Of a stretch of 64,000 nucleotides of DNA, positions 32,178 to 39,548 are shown piece after piece; positions within the stretch are counted from its first letter, which is position 1; each line of letters begins with the position of its first letter. This stretch comes from Pullichristensenella excrementipullorum (lineage in GTDB: Bacteria > Bacillota > Clostridia > Christensenellales > Aristaeellaceae). Position numbers and translations under genes: made by a program. The notes beneath the pieces are model-generated. The model was given only the letters and a program-made list of their open reading frames with translations, had not been told where the DNA came from and ran no database searches. The stretch covers positions 1 through 64,000 of the forward strand of contig DVOU01000007.1 of assembly GCA_018713365.1 (NCBI GenBank), given 5' to 3'.

Positions 32178-33691
32178 CGTGCCGCCTCCTGCATATCAAT
32201 GTCGCGCGTGGCGAAGTTCATGATCTTTTCCTGCGTGGCTTCGGAAATGTCGAACTCCGCGGTCTTCCTGCCCTCGCACATGACGAGGATGCGGTCGCTC
32301 ATGCGCAGGATCTCCGTCATCTCCGAGGAAATCATGATGATGGCCTTGCCCTCCTGTTCGGCCAGGCGGCTCATCAGCTCGTATATCTCCTGCTTGGCGC
32401 CGACGTCGATGCCGCGGGTCGGCTCGTCGAAGATCATGATGCGCGAGTCGTTGACCAGCCACTTGGCGATGACCACCTTCTGCTGATTGCCGCCGGAGAG
32501 GTTCATGACCAGCTGGTCGATGCCGGGGGTCTTGGTCTTGAGTACCTTGACGTAGTTATCGGTCACGTCTTCCTCGCGGCGCTTGTCGATGAAGCCTTTG
32601 CTGGTATAGCTCTTCAACGTGGCCAGCGTGGAGTTTTCCGTGATGCTCTTTTTCAGGACGATGCCGAAGCGCTTTCTATCCTCGGAAAGGTAACTGATGC
32701 CGAGCTTCACTGCGTCCTTGGGGGAGTTGATCTCGACCTTCTGGCCGTCTATGTATATCTCCCCGCTGTCCTTGGGGTCGGCGCCAAAGAGGGCGCGCAC
32801 GGTCTCGGTACGACCCGCGCCGACCAGCCCGGCGAAACCGAGGATCTCGCCCTTGCGAAGCTCGAAGCTGACATCCTTGACCATGTTGCCGGCGTTCAGG
32901 TGTTCCACGCGCAGCACCACCGGCGCGTCCGGCGGGCAGTGGCTATGCGTCTTCGGTTCCTCGTAGATGACGCGGCCGACCATCATGTTGATGATGTCTT
33001 CCTTGGTACACTCGCTGGAGATGAGCGTGCCGATATACTGGCCGTCGCGCATGACCGAAACGCGGTCGGTGATGCGCTTGATCTCATCCATGCGGTGGGA
33101 AATATAGACGATGCCGTACTGGCGCGCGCGCAGATCGCGGATGATCTTGAACAGCTGCTCGATCTCCGTGTCGGTCAACGCCGCCGTCGGCTCGTCGAAG
33201 ATGATGACCTTGGCCTCGTGGGAGATGGCCTTGGCGATCTCGCACATCTGCTGCTTGGCGACGGTGAGGTGGCTCATGGTCTCGCGCGGATCAATCTCGA
33301 TGCCGAGCTGCGCAAAGAGTTTGCGTGCCTCCGCGTTCATGCGGGCATCGTCGATGAGGATGCCCTTGCGCGGCTCGCGGCCAATGAAAATATTCTGCGC
33401 CACCGTCAGGTGGCCCATCATGTTCAATTCCTGGTGAACGATGACGATGCCCGCCTTCTGCGCCTCGCGCGGGTTGGCAAACGATACCTCGCGGCCTTCA
33501 AAGGTGATCGTTCCCGAATCTTTGGAATAGATGCCCGTGAGTACCTTCATCAGCGTGGACTTTCCGGCGCCATTCTCACCCATCAGGGCATGGACCTCTC
33601 CCTTGCGCACCTCAAAATCGACATGATCCAAGGCGTGTACGCCGGGAAACGTCTTGTCGATGCCCTTCATTTGCAGAATGATCTCACCCAT
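32174..33691 (-). CDS. Sugar ABC transporter ATP-binding protein (RbsA family, two ATPase domains)
   Basis: Energises sugar import. The 505-residue product contains two ABC domains. The first has Walker A GENGAGKST, signature-region SHLTVAKQQ and Walker B VIIFDEPTAAL. The second has the degenerate P-loop GLVGAGRTE, signature LSGGNQQK and IMIFDEPTRGIDVGAK, the usual RbsA asymmetry. ATG 33691 follows AAAGGGGG; a longer in-frame extension to 33802 has no ribosome site and crosses the promoter. First gene of the four-gene operon. Confidence 0.94.
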   Translation of the reverse strand: MGEIILQMKGIDKTFPGVHALDHVDFEVRKGEVHALMGENGAGKSTLMKVLTGIYSKDSGTITFEGREVSFANPREAQKAGIVIVHQELNMMGHLTVAQNIFIGREPRKGILIDDARMNAEARKLFAQLGIEIDPRETMSHLTVAKQQMCEIAKAISHEAKVIIFDEPTAALTDTEIEQLFKIIRDLRARQYGIVYISHRMDEIKRITDRVSVMRDGQYIGTLISSECTKEDIINMMVGRVIYEEPKTHSHCPPDAPVVLRVEHLNAGNMVKDVSFELRKGEILGFAGLVGAGRTETVRALFGADPKDSGEIYIDGQKVEINSPKDAVKLGISYLSEDRKRFGIVLKKSITENSTLATLKSYTSKGFIDKRREEDVTDNYVKVLKTKTPGIDQLVMNLSGGNQQKVVIAKWLVNDSRIMIFDEPTRGIDVGAKQEIYELMSRLAEQEGKAIIMISSEMTEILRMSDRILVMCEGRKTAEFDISEATQEKIMNFATRDIDMQEAAR

Positions 33692-33782
33692 GCAAGCGCC
33701 CCCTTTCCAGTCGTGCCGTGTGCCATGCGGCGTTCCTGTACCTTCACGAAACCGCATGCATTCAGTTCCTTCACAATAATAG

Positions 33783-33811
33783 AGAGTATACACTAAAATC
33801 ACCGTTTTGTC
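33783..33811 (-). promoter_or_regulatory. Strong promoter of the sugar ABC operon
   Basis: Minus strand TTGACA, 17-bp spacer, TATACT, about 90 bases before the ATPase start. The 357-bp divergent gap (33692-34049) otherwise holds only regulatory sequence. Confidence 0.75.
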
Positions 33812-33861
33812 AAGGTATGTATGACAAGCGTTTTAGCTTTTTTGACCAAAAACGGCCCTTT

Positions 33862-33900
33862 CTGAAAACGATTTTGCCGGAATACTGCACTGAAAACGTT
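33862..33900. promoter_or_regulatory. Candidate operator pair between ABC operon and ROK gene
   Basis: CTGAAAACGAT at 33862 and CTGAAAACGTT at 33890 are near-identical copies 28 bp apart; the first extends into the quasi-palindrome GAAAACGATTTTGC. They lie between the divergent ABC and ROK promoters and suit binding by the ROK regulator. Inferred from repetition and position only. Confidence 0.4.
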
Positions 33901-33986
33901 ACTGTTTCTTTGCGGAAATGGCCAAACCGCGCCGTTTGACCGAACAGATTGCCAAATTTCCCTGCAAAAGCGGACGACCGCCTGCT

Positions 33987-34015
33987 TTGCGCGCGGCAGG
34001 GAAATGTGGTATAAT
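33987..34015 (+). promoter_or_regulatory. Candidate promoter of the ROK regulator gene
   Basis: TTGCGC, 17-bp spacer, TATAAT with an upstream TGTGG as in the promoter at 7754. Confidence 0.65.
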
Positions 34016-34049
34016 GGAACGGACACAGACTCGGAAAGAAGGGACGCGC

Positions 34050-35312
34050 ATGGTCCGAGCCGCCGGCAGCGCTGACCGCCTCATTCAGGGCAGCAACCCC
34101 GCCACCATCAAGCAGACAAACCTTGCCACCGCCCTGCGCATCATCCGCCGGGGCGGCGCTTCGCGGGCGGACATCGCGCGCAGGTCGCACCTCTCGCGCG
34201 GCGGGCTGACGCCCATCATCAACGAACTGCTTGCCCAGCGCCTGATCGTCGAATGCGAGAGTGTGGAGACCGACAGCGGGCGTCCACCGGTGGTGCTGCG
34301 CCTCAACGGGCGCTATGCGAAGGTCATCTCCGTGGTGTGGATACGCGATCAGGTGGCCGTGGCGCTGGTGGGTATTGACGGGAGCGTGCAGTCCCTCTGG
34401 CAGCACCCCTTTCAGGGCGGGGAGAGCGCGCAGGACGTGCTTTTTATGATCGAGGCTGAGATCGGCCGCTTGCTTGCGCAAGAGCGGGATTGCCTTTTGC
34501 TGGGCATCATGGCGCAGGCGCCGGGGCCGCTGGACGCCATGGGCGGCGTCATCCTCAATCCTTCCAACTTCAACGGCTGGCAGAACATTCCTCTGGTAAA
34601 TATACTCGCCGAGCGCTTCGATCTGCCGGTATTTCTGGAGAACAACCTCGTGGGCGCGACGGTGGCTGAGCAGCACTTTGGCTACGGGCGCGACTTGCCG
34701 GATTTCATCTACATCGTCGTGGATGAGGGCATTGGCGCGGGCTTTGTTCTCGGCGGGCAGCTCTATCAGGGCAAATCGCGGCAGATCTCCGAGGTGGGCC
34801 ACATCTCTCTGGACATCCACGGGGAGAAGTGCAGCTGCGGCAACACCGGCTGCGCGGAGATGTACGTCACTGTGCCGGCGCTGTGCCGGCTGGGGCTGGG
34901 CCTCTCCGGCGACGCGGCGCGCGACTGGGACGCATGCCTTGCGGAGCTGTTGGAGCGGCTGGAGCGCGGCGACGCGGCCTGCCAGCGCGCCATGGAGCGC
35001 GAGGTGCGCTGCCTCGGCAGCCTCATCGTCACGCTCATCAACATCTTCGACATCGACACCGTCATCCTCGGCAGTTCCATCACCGCGGCGCGGGAAGTAT
35101 TGCAGGAGCCGCTGACGCGCTATGTGTCCGAGCGCATCTCCGCCCGGCCGATGCTCGAGCCGCGCATCTGTTTTTCGCGCCTGAAGCGCTCCACCATCAT
35201 CGGCGGCGCGCTGCGCATGTTCGATTTCTACATCGACGGCCGCCTCGGCAGCTGCGCGCAGTTGCAGGAGCGCACCGAGCGGGTGTTGAAGGCGTTTCAG
35301 ACACAGGGATGA
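34050..35312 (+). CDS. ROK family transcriptional regulator (NagC/XylR type)
   Basis: Sugar-responsive regulator. The 420-residue product has an N-terminal winged HTH (about 20-75: LATALRIIRRGGASRADIARRSHLS, read in parts) and a ROK sugar-kinase-like domain with the zinc motif CSCGNTGCAE. ATG 34050 follows GAAGGGA and a TATAAT box 35 bases upstream; a longer frame to 33918 would cross that promoter and is rejected. Divergent from the sugar ABC operon (33691) and followed by the FucO-like gene, so both are candidate targets. Confidence 0.9.
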   Translation: MVRAAGSADRLIQGSNPATIKQTNLATALRIIRRGGASRADIARRSHLSRGGLTPIINELLAQRLIVECESVETDSGRPPVVLRLNGRYAKVISVVWIRDQVAVALVGIDGSVQSLWQHPFQGGESAQDVLFMIEAEIGRLLAQERDCLLLGIMAQAPGPLDAMGGVILNPSNFNGWQNIPLVNILAERFDLPVFLENNLVGATVAEQHFGYGRDLPDFIYIVVDEGIGAGFVLGGQLYQGKSRQISEVGHISLDIHGEKCSCGNTGCAEMYVTVPALCRLGLGLSGDAARDWDACLAELLERLERGDAACQRAMEREVRCLGSLIVTLINIFDIDTVILGSSITAAREVLQEPLTRYVSERISARPMLEPRICFSRLKRSTIIGGALRMFDFYIDGRLGSCAQLQERTERVLKAFQTQG

Positions 35313-35412
35313 GGGCGGGCCTTTCGAGGGACGCGCGCCCTTCCCCGCCTCGGCTGCCGATCCCTCGGGCCGCTCTGTTCGTACAGCGTTCCGCGCGTGT
35401 GATTTTTGTGTT

Positions 35413-35447
35413 AACCATGAATCCGACATGGTTGGATATGGTACAAT
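35413..35447 (+). promoter_or_regulatory. Dyad and -10 region before the fucO-like gene
   Basis: Inverted repeat AACCATG-N7-CATGGTT (35413-35433) lies just before a -10 type TACAAT (35442-35447). No good -35 is seen, which would fit an activator-dependent or repressor-controlled promoter. Confidence 0.45.
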
Positions 35448-35505
35448 ATGGGCGCGGGCAAATACCTGTCTGCGCATGAGACCGAAGGCAAAGGAGAGAT
35501 ACACC

Positions 35506-36654
35506 ATGGCTGACCGCATCGTTTTGAACGCCATCTCCTACCACGGCCACGGGGCCATCGAGAACATCGTGCCGGAGCTGCAGGCGCGCGGCTTTGCAAA
35601 GGCGTTCGTTTGCTCTGACCCGGACCTCATCAAGTTCGGCGTCACCGGTAAGGTCACTGCCCTGCTGGACGCCGCCGGGTTCGCTTACAGCGTTTACAGC
35701 GAGATCAAGCCCAACCCCACCATCCAGAACGTGCAGGACGGCGTGGCCGCCTTCAAGGCCACGGGGGCGGACTGCATCGTGGCCATCGGCGGCGGCTCGG
35801 CCATGGATACCGCCAAGGCCATCGGCATCATCATCAACAACCCCGAGTTTGCCGACGTGCGCTCGCTGGAGGGCGTCGCGCCCACGAAAAAGCACGCCGT
35901 GTTCACCATCGCCGTGCCGACCACCGCGGGCACCGCCGCCGAGGTGACCATCAACTACGTCATCACCGATGTGGAAAAGAAGCGCAAGTTCGTCTGCGTG
36001 GACACCAACGACATCCCCGAAGTGGCCGTGGTCGATCCCGACATGATGGCCTCCATGCCCAAGGGGCTGACCGCCGCCACCGGCATGGACGCCCTCACCC
36101 ACGCCATCGAGGGCTACATCACCAAGGGGCACTGCGTCATTTCCGACATGTTCCACCTCGAGGCCATCCGCCTCATCAGCCGCCACCTGCGCGGCGCGGT
36201 GCAGAACACGCCGGAAGGCCGCGAGGGCATGGCGCTGGGCCAGTACATCGCCGGTATGGGCTTTTCCAACGTGGGCCTTGGCATCGTACACAGCATGGCG
36301 CACGGCCTTTCCGCGCTCTACGACACGCCGCACGGCGTGGCCTGCGCCATCTTGCTGCCGGTGGGCCTTGAGTACAACAAGAGCGTCGCGGGCGAGCGCT
36401 ATCGCGCCGTGGGCGAGGCCATGGGCGTGATGGACATCGGCAGGATGACCGACGCCGAGGCCGCCGACGCCACCATCGCCGCGGTCAGGCAGCTTTCCGC
36501 GGATGTGGGCATCCCTGCGAATCTGCACGGCATCCTCAAGGAGGAGGACATCGCCTTCCTGTCCGAGAGCGCCTTTGCCGACGCCTGCCGTCCAGGCAAT
36601 CCCCGCGATACCAGCGTGGAGGAGATCGCCGCGCTGTATAAGAGCCAGCTGTAA
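35506..36654 (+). CDS. fucO: Iron-containing alcohol dehydrogenase, lactaldehyde reductase (FucO)-like
   Basis: Class III dehydrogenase that in FucO reduces lactaldehyde to 1,2-propanediol with NADH during anaerobic growth on fucose or rhamnose. The 382-residue length equals FucO. It shows the nucleotide motif AIGGGSAMDTAKAIG and the metal ligands: Asp and His in TGMDALTHAIEGY, and two His in GIVHSMAHGLSALYDTPHG. Close relatives act on other short alcohols, so the substrate is inferred. ATG 35506 follows AAGGAGAG. It follows the ROK regulator and shares the sense of a deoxy-sugar or polyol pathway with the glycyl radical enzyme and RhaM elsewhere in the window. Confidence 0.87.
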   Translation: MADRIVLNAISYHGHGAIENIVPELQARGFAKAFVCSDPDLIKFGVTGKVTALLDAAGFAYSVYSEIKPNPTIQNVQDGVAAFKATGADCIVAIGGGSAMDTAKAIGIIINNPEFADVRSLEGVAPTKKHAVFTIAVPTTAGTAAEVTINYVITDVEKKRKFVCVDTNDIPEVAVVDPDMMASMPKGLTAATGMDALTHAIEGYITKGHCVISDMFHLEAIRLISRHLRGAVQNTPEGREGMALGQYIAGMGFSNVGLGIVHSMAHGLSALYDTPHGVACAILLPVGLEYNKSVAGERYRAVGEAMGVMDIGRMTDAEAADATIAAVRQLSADVGIPANLHGILKEEDIAFLSESAFADACRPGNPRDTSVEEIAALYKSQL

Positions 36655-36669
36655 TATCCGCCAGCAGAC

Positions 36670-36696
36670 GCCCCGGCCATGACATGCGGCCGGGGC
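36670..36696 (+). terminator. Hairpin after the fucO-like gene
   Basis: GCCCCGGCC / GGCCGGGGC with a 9-base loop, 15 bases after the stop. Very stable but without a T run, so termination is likely but not certain. Confidence 0.45.
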
Positions 36697-36737
36697 GCGT
36701 CGTTCACCGCAGCGCGGCTCTGCCATGATTGTAAAAT

Positions 36738-36774
36738 TTGACTTTTCAGACATGATTCTTGTCTGGTAGGTCAA
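36738..36774. promoter_or_regulatory. 37-bp double-dyad element upstream of the XRE-sigma operon
   Basis: TTGAC-N4-CAGACA-N7-TGTCTG-N4-GTCAA: two nested inverted arms with equal spacing on both sides of one centre. It lies before a candidate promoter (TTTTCA, 17 bp, TAGAAT at 36792-36820) of the gene starting at 36855, so it is a likely regulator binding site. Confidence 0.5.
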
Positions 36775-36854
36775 CCCTGTCTTCAAGGCCATTTTCAATT
36801 CCCGCGCGGTATCGTAGAATATGGAGGAGAACTTCAGGGACACGGGAGGCATCC

Positions 36855-37223
36855 ATGGAACTGCACGACCGGCGACTGGGCGAGAATCTGCGCCGCATCC
36901 GCTTGAACGCACATCTGACGCAAAAGGCGATCAGTGAGAAGCTCGGTTATACGTCTTCCGAGCATTGGAGCCGCATTGAATCGGGAGAGCGGCACATTCC
37001 CCTGCACACGCTGGACAGGTTTTGCTGCCTTATGAATGTATCGTATGAAGAAGTACTGCGCGGCGCGACCGAAGCGAGCGTCCGCAGTGCCGCGGAGGCC
37101 AGTCAGACGCGAAGTTATGAGGAAGCATTCGCGGCGATCGTCGCCGACTGTCCGCGAGACGTTGTGAAGGGCATGCTGTCGGTCTGCGCGGAGATCGCCG
37201 CCCTTCCCGGGCTGCGAAAGTGA
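36855..37223 (+). CDS. XRE family transcriptional regulator
   Basis: Small regulator of 122 residues with a Cro/CI-type HTH at about 8-65 (LGENLRRIRLNAHLTQKAIS, read with LGYTSSEHWSRIESGERHIP) and a helical tail. ATG 36855 follows GGGAGG. It overlaps the sigma-like gene by 4 bases, so it is the first gene of a four-gene unit with a sigma factor, a membrane protein and a secreted protein. Confidence 0.85.
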   Translation: MELHDRRLGENLRRIRLNAHLTQKAISEKLGYTSSEHWSRIESGERHIPLHTLDRFCCLMNVSYEEVLRGATEASVRSAAEASQTRSYEEAFAAIVADCPRDVVKGMLSVCAEIAALPGLRK

Positions 37224-37825
37224 AAAAATGGGGGCTGACGCCATTGAAAGACTGCGGATACACGCCCTGGTTCGACGAGACCTACAAAGAAACATATTTG
37301 ACCTTACGGCGAGCGGGGCGCATCCTGCTCGCCCATTTATGTCCGGCGTTACTCGGTGACCTGGACGAATTGCTGGACAGTACCTACTGCGACATGAGCA
37401 GGAAGGAATGGCTGCTGCGAAACCACCCGAACATCACCGGCTGGCTGATCGTGGCTTTTCGCTATGTCGTCTACCACCGCATCCGCGCCTGGTACCGACA
37501 GCAGCGCGTCCTCGAACGCTGCGCAAACGAGCTGCGCGTTGAGCGCGTGGCCGACCCGGTCGCCGAGGCGCTGAACGCCGCGGAGACGGAGGCGTTTTTG
37601 CGCGACGCCCTTGGGGCGAGCCGCTATGCGCTCCTGCGCGCGCACCGCTACGAGGGCGTTTGTGTGCGTGAGCTGGCGAAGCAAACGGGCAAGAGCGTGC
37701 GTGCCATGGAGGTCTCCCTGTGGCGCTGGCGCAAAACTTGTGAGAAATTGCTAAAAGGGCGCGGAAATTTTCTCCTGATTTTGTTGTCGCTGTATGTGAA
37801 TTTCGGCTTCTTCTTGGGTGTATAG
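37220..37825 (+). CDS. ECF-like sigma-70 family factor
   Basis: Putative alternative sigma factor, 201 residues. A region 2-like helix set is seen at about 45-100 (NITGWLIVAFRYVVYHRIRA) and a region 4-like HTH at about 130-175 (YEGVCVRELAKQTGKSVRAM). The C-terminal tail is hydrophobic (NFLLILLSLYVNFGFFLGV), unusual for a sigma factor and possibly membrane-seeking. GTG 37220 overlaps the preceding stop (GTGA). The next gene encodes a single-pass membrane protein placed like an anti-sigma factor. Confidence 0.7.
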   Translation: MKKWGLTPLKDCGYTPWFDETYKETYLTLRRAGRILLAHLCPALLGDLDELLDSTYCDMSRKEWLLRNHPNITGWLIVAFRYVVYHRIRAWYRQQRVLERCANELRVERVADPVAEALNAAETEAFLRDALGASRYALLRAHRYEGVCVRELAKQTGKSVRAMEVSLWRWRKTCEKLLKGRGNFLLILLSLYVNFGFFLGV

Positions 37826-37835
37826 GGGTGAGAGG

Positions 37836-38681
37836 GTGAAAAGCGACGCTCGCAGGATGACCCCGGAAAAGCTGGGGCGCATGACCAGAGAAAATGTGGA
37901 ATACTGGCTCTTGCACGAAATGCACAAGAGGGCGCAGGATGTCGATGCGGGCCTGATCCGGCAAGCTCTGGCGCGGATCGCCCCGGTCACGGAGGAGGAC
38001 GCAGAAAAAGCCCATCTGTCCCTGCTGACGTTTCACTGGGAGCATGACGCACAGATCGCCGTCCGCAGGAGGCGCAGGCGCCAGACGCGCGCCGCGGCCC
38101 TGGTTCTGGTGTTGCTGACGTTAATGACTGCCGCCGGCTTTACCCTCGGCGTCAACATCTGGCGCGTGGCGTATGAGTGGGCCGCCGAACAGCTGCTGAT
38201 GCAGCTTCGGCCCAACGAGGGCGCCACACTGCCCGATGCCGGCGCGTCCGGGCTGGAATACATCGCGGATGTTTGGGGGGATGCCGTATATGAGATGATG
38301 ATGGAAAACGACATCCATGTCAGCTTGCCGGCGTGGAAGCCGGAGGGGTTTGCGCTGCAACATGCAGAGCGCATGCGCTATGACGAAAATACATTTGCGA
38401 TCATCGCTGTTTACGCCACCGCAGGTGGAGAACACCTGCAAATGTCGATCCGGCGCATGCATGACGTCGACGCGTTGCTGCTGCTGGAGGCGTCGCTGGA
38501 AGCAGATGAATCCCTGCAGGATATTGCTGTTGCCGGCGGTGTCCATTACTTCATCATGAGCAATATGGACGCAGTCTCTCTGACATGGGTGGATGGCACA
38601 GCCTGTGTTACGATTTCAGGCGATTTGGATGACACGGAAACGAAAGCAATCATACATTCCATTAAATCAGGAGGAAATTGA
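37836..38681 (+). CDS. Membrane protein with DUF4367-like domain, possible anti-sigma factor
   Basis: 281-residue single-pass membrane protein. Residues 1-80 are cytoplasmic, charged and helical (TPEKLGRMTRENVEYWLLHE), a basic cluster (RRRRRRQTR) precedes a membrane helix at about 87-112, and the extracellular part ends in a DUF4367-like domain (VSLPAWKPEGF, VDGTACVTISGDLDDTETKAII). This layout and its position behind a sigma-like gene suit an anti-sigma factor. GTG 37836 follows AGGGGTGAGAG; a GTG at 37818 is the alternative. Confidence 0.7.
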   Translation: MKSDARRMTPEKLGRMTRENVEYWLLHEMHKRAQDVDAGLIRQALARIAPVTEEDAEKAHLSLLTFHWEHDAQIAVRRRRRRQTRAAALVLVLLTLMTAAGFTLGVNIWRVAYEWAAEQLLMQLRPNEGATLPDAGASGLEYIADVWGDAVYEMMMENDIHVSLPAWKPEGFALQHAERMRYDENTFAIIAVYATAGGEHLQMSIRRMHDVDALLLLEASLEADESLQDIAVAGGVHYFIMSNMDAVSLTWVDGTACVTISGDLDDTETKAIIHSIKSGGN

Positions 38682-38684
38682 CTT

Positions 38685-39092
38685 GTGAAGCGTATACTTG
38701 CTTGCATACTTTTGCTTGCTCTCATCTCGTCCTGCACCGTTGCTTTTGCCGATGTACAGCCCCGCGCCAGCGAGTTGATCGTCGACCGATACATCTACGC
38801 CTACAGCTACGGCGATGGCAAGATCCAGTTTTCCACGGACATGACCACGCTCACGGTCGTGGACAAGCTGGGCTTCCCTTCCATTAAGTTGCAGGAGAAG
38901 CAGGGCTCTTCGTGGGTCACCGTAAAGTCGGCGACCGACAAGTACGGCTACAACAGAGCCAGCTACGGTTACTCCCTCTCCTACAACGGCACGAGCGGCA
39001 ATGAATACCGCCTCGTCGTAGAATACTACGCCAAGGACGGGAACATTTCCGACACGAAGAGCAGGACCAGCAGCGCTGTGACCGCCAGATAG
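38685..39092 (+). CDS. Secreted DUF6147-like protein
   Basis: 135-residue exported protein. Signal peptide with cleavage near VAFAD (about residue 23), then a beta-strand-rich domain (DRYIYAYSYGDGKIQFSTD, GFPSIKLQEKQGSSWVTVKS, EYRLVVEYYAK) of the kind grouped as DUF6147. GTG 38685 follows AGGAGG, only 3 bases after the preceding stop, so it is the last gene of the sigma/anti-sigma unit and may be its output or sensor. No enzymatic motif is seen. Confidence 0.72.
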   Translation: MKRILACILLLALISSCTVAFADVQPRASELIVDRYIYAYSYGDGKIQFSTDMTTLTVVDKLGFPSIKLQEKQGSSWVTVKSATDKYGYNRASYGYSLSYNGTSGNEYRLVVEYYAKDGNISDTKSRTSSAVTAR

Positions 39093-39195
39093 GCATCGCG
39101 CACGAAGGCCCTTGCGCGTTGCGCGCCGCCACGCCTGCTCCCAGCGGCGCGCAAACGCAGCGGCGGCCTTCTGCCATACGAGGTCGAATGGTCCC

Positions 39196-39462
39196 ATGCA
39201 ACTGAAGGAGATCATCGTTGAAAACTACATGCAGGCGCTGCTCAAAGCCGCCCTTCTGCTCGGCGATTCTGAGCGCACGGAAGCGATCCGGCGCATCGCG
39301 GTCTGCGCTTATCGCCCGGATGACAGCGCGCGCCATCCGCTTCCCCGCTGCCTCATCTTTCACGAACTGACGCTCCCCCTCTCCACGTCGCGCGCTTGCA
39401 ATCCGGCAGACGGGAACGTCGAATACCGCATCCTCTACCCCGAAGCAGGAAAACGCAGTTAG
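39196..39462 (+). CDS. Possible small hypothetical protein
   Basis: Doubtful 88-codon frame. The N-terminal half (MQLKEIIVENYMQALLKAAL, then LLGDSERTEAIRRIAV) could form amphipathic helices; the rest has no recognisable pattern. No clear ribosome site precedes ATG 39196. An AAGGAG at 39203 would serve instead a TTG at 39218 in another frame, so real coding here is uncertain. Confidence 0.3.
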   Translation: MQLKEIIVENYMQALLKAALLLGDSERTEAIRRIAVCAYRPDDSARHPLPRCLIFHELTLPLSTSRACNPADGNVEYRILYPEAGKRS

Positions 39463-39480
39463 GCAACGCGCTGTATTCCC

Positions 39481-39517
39481 AAAACGCAAAGGCGCCGGGA
39501 GCTTCTCCCGACGCCTT
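39481..39517 (-). terminator. Terminator of glmS
   Basis: Stem AAGGCG-x-CGGGAG / CTCCCG-x-CGCCTT around a three-base loop; TTTT follows on the minus strand and TTTTT on the plus strand, so it may work in both directions. Confidence 0.8.
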
Positions 39518-39548
39518 CAGGTTTTTGGGGCCGCGCGCGGCGGACGTC

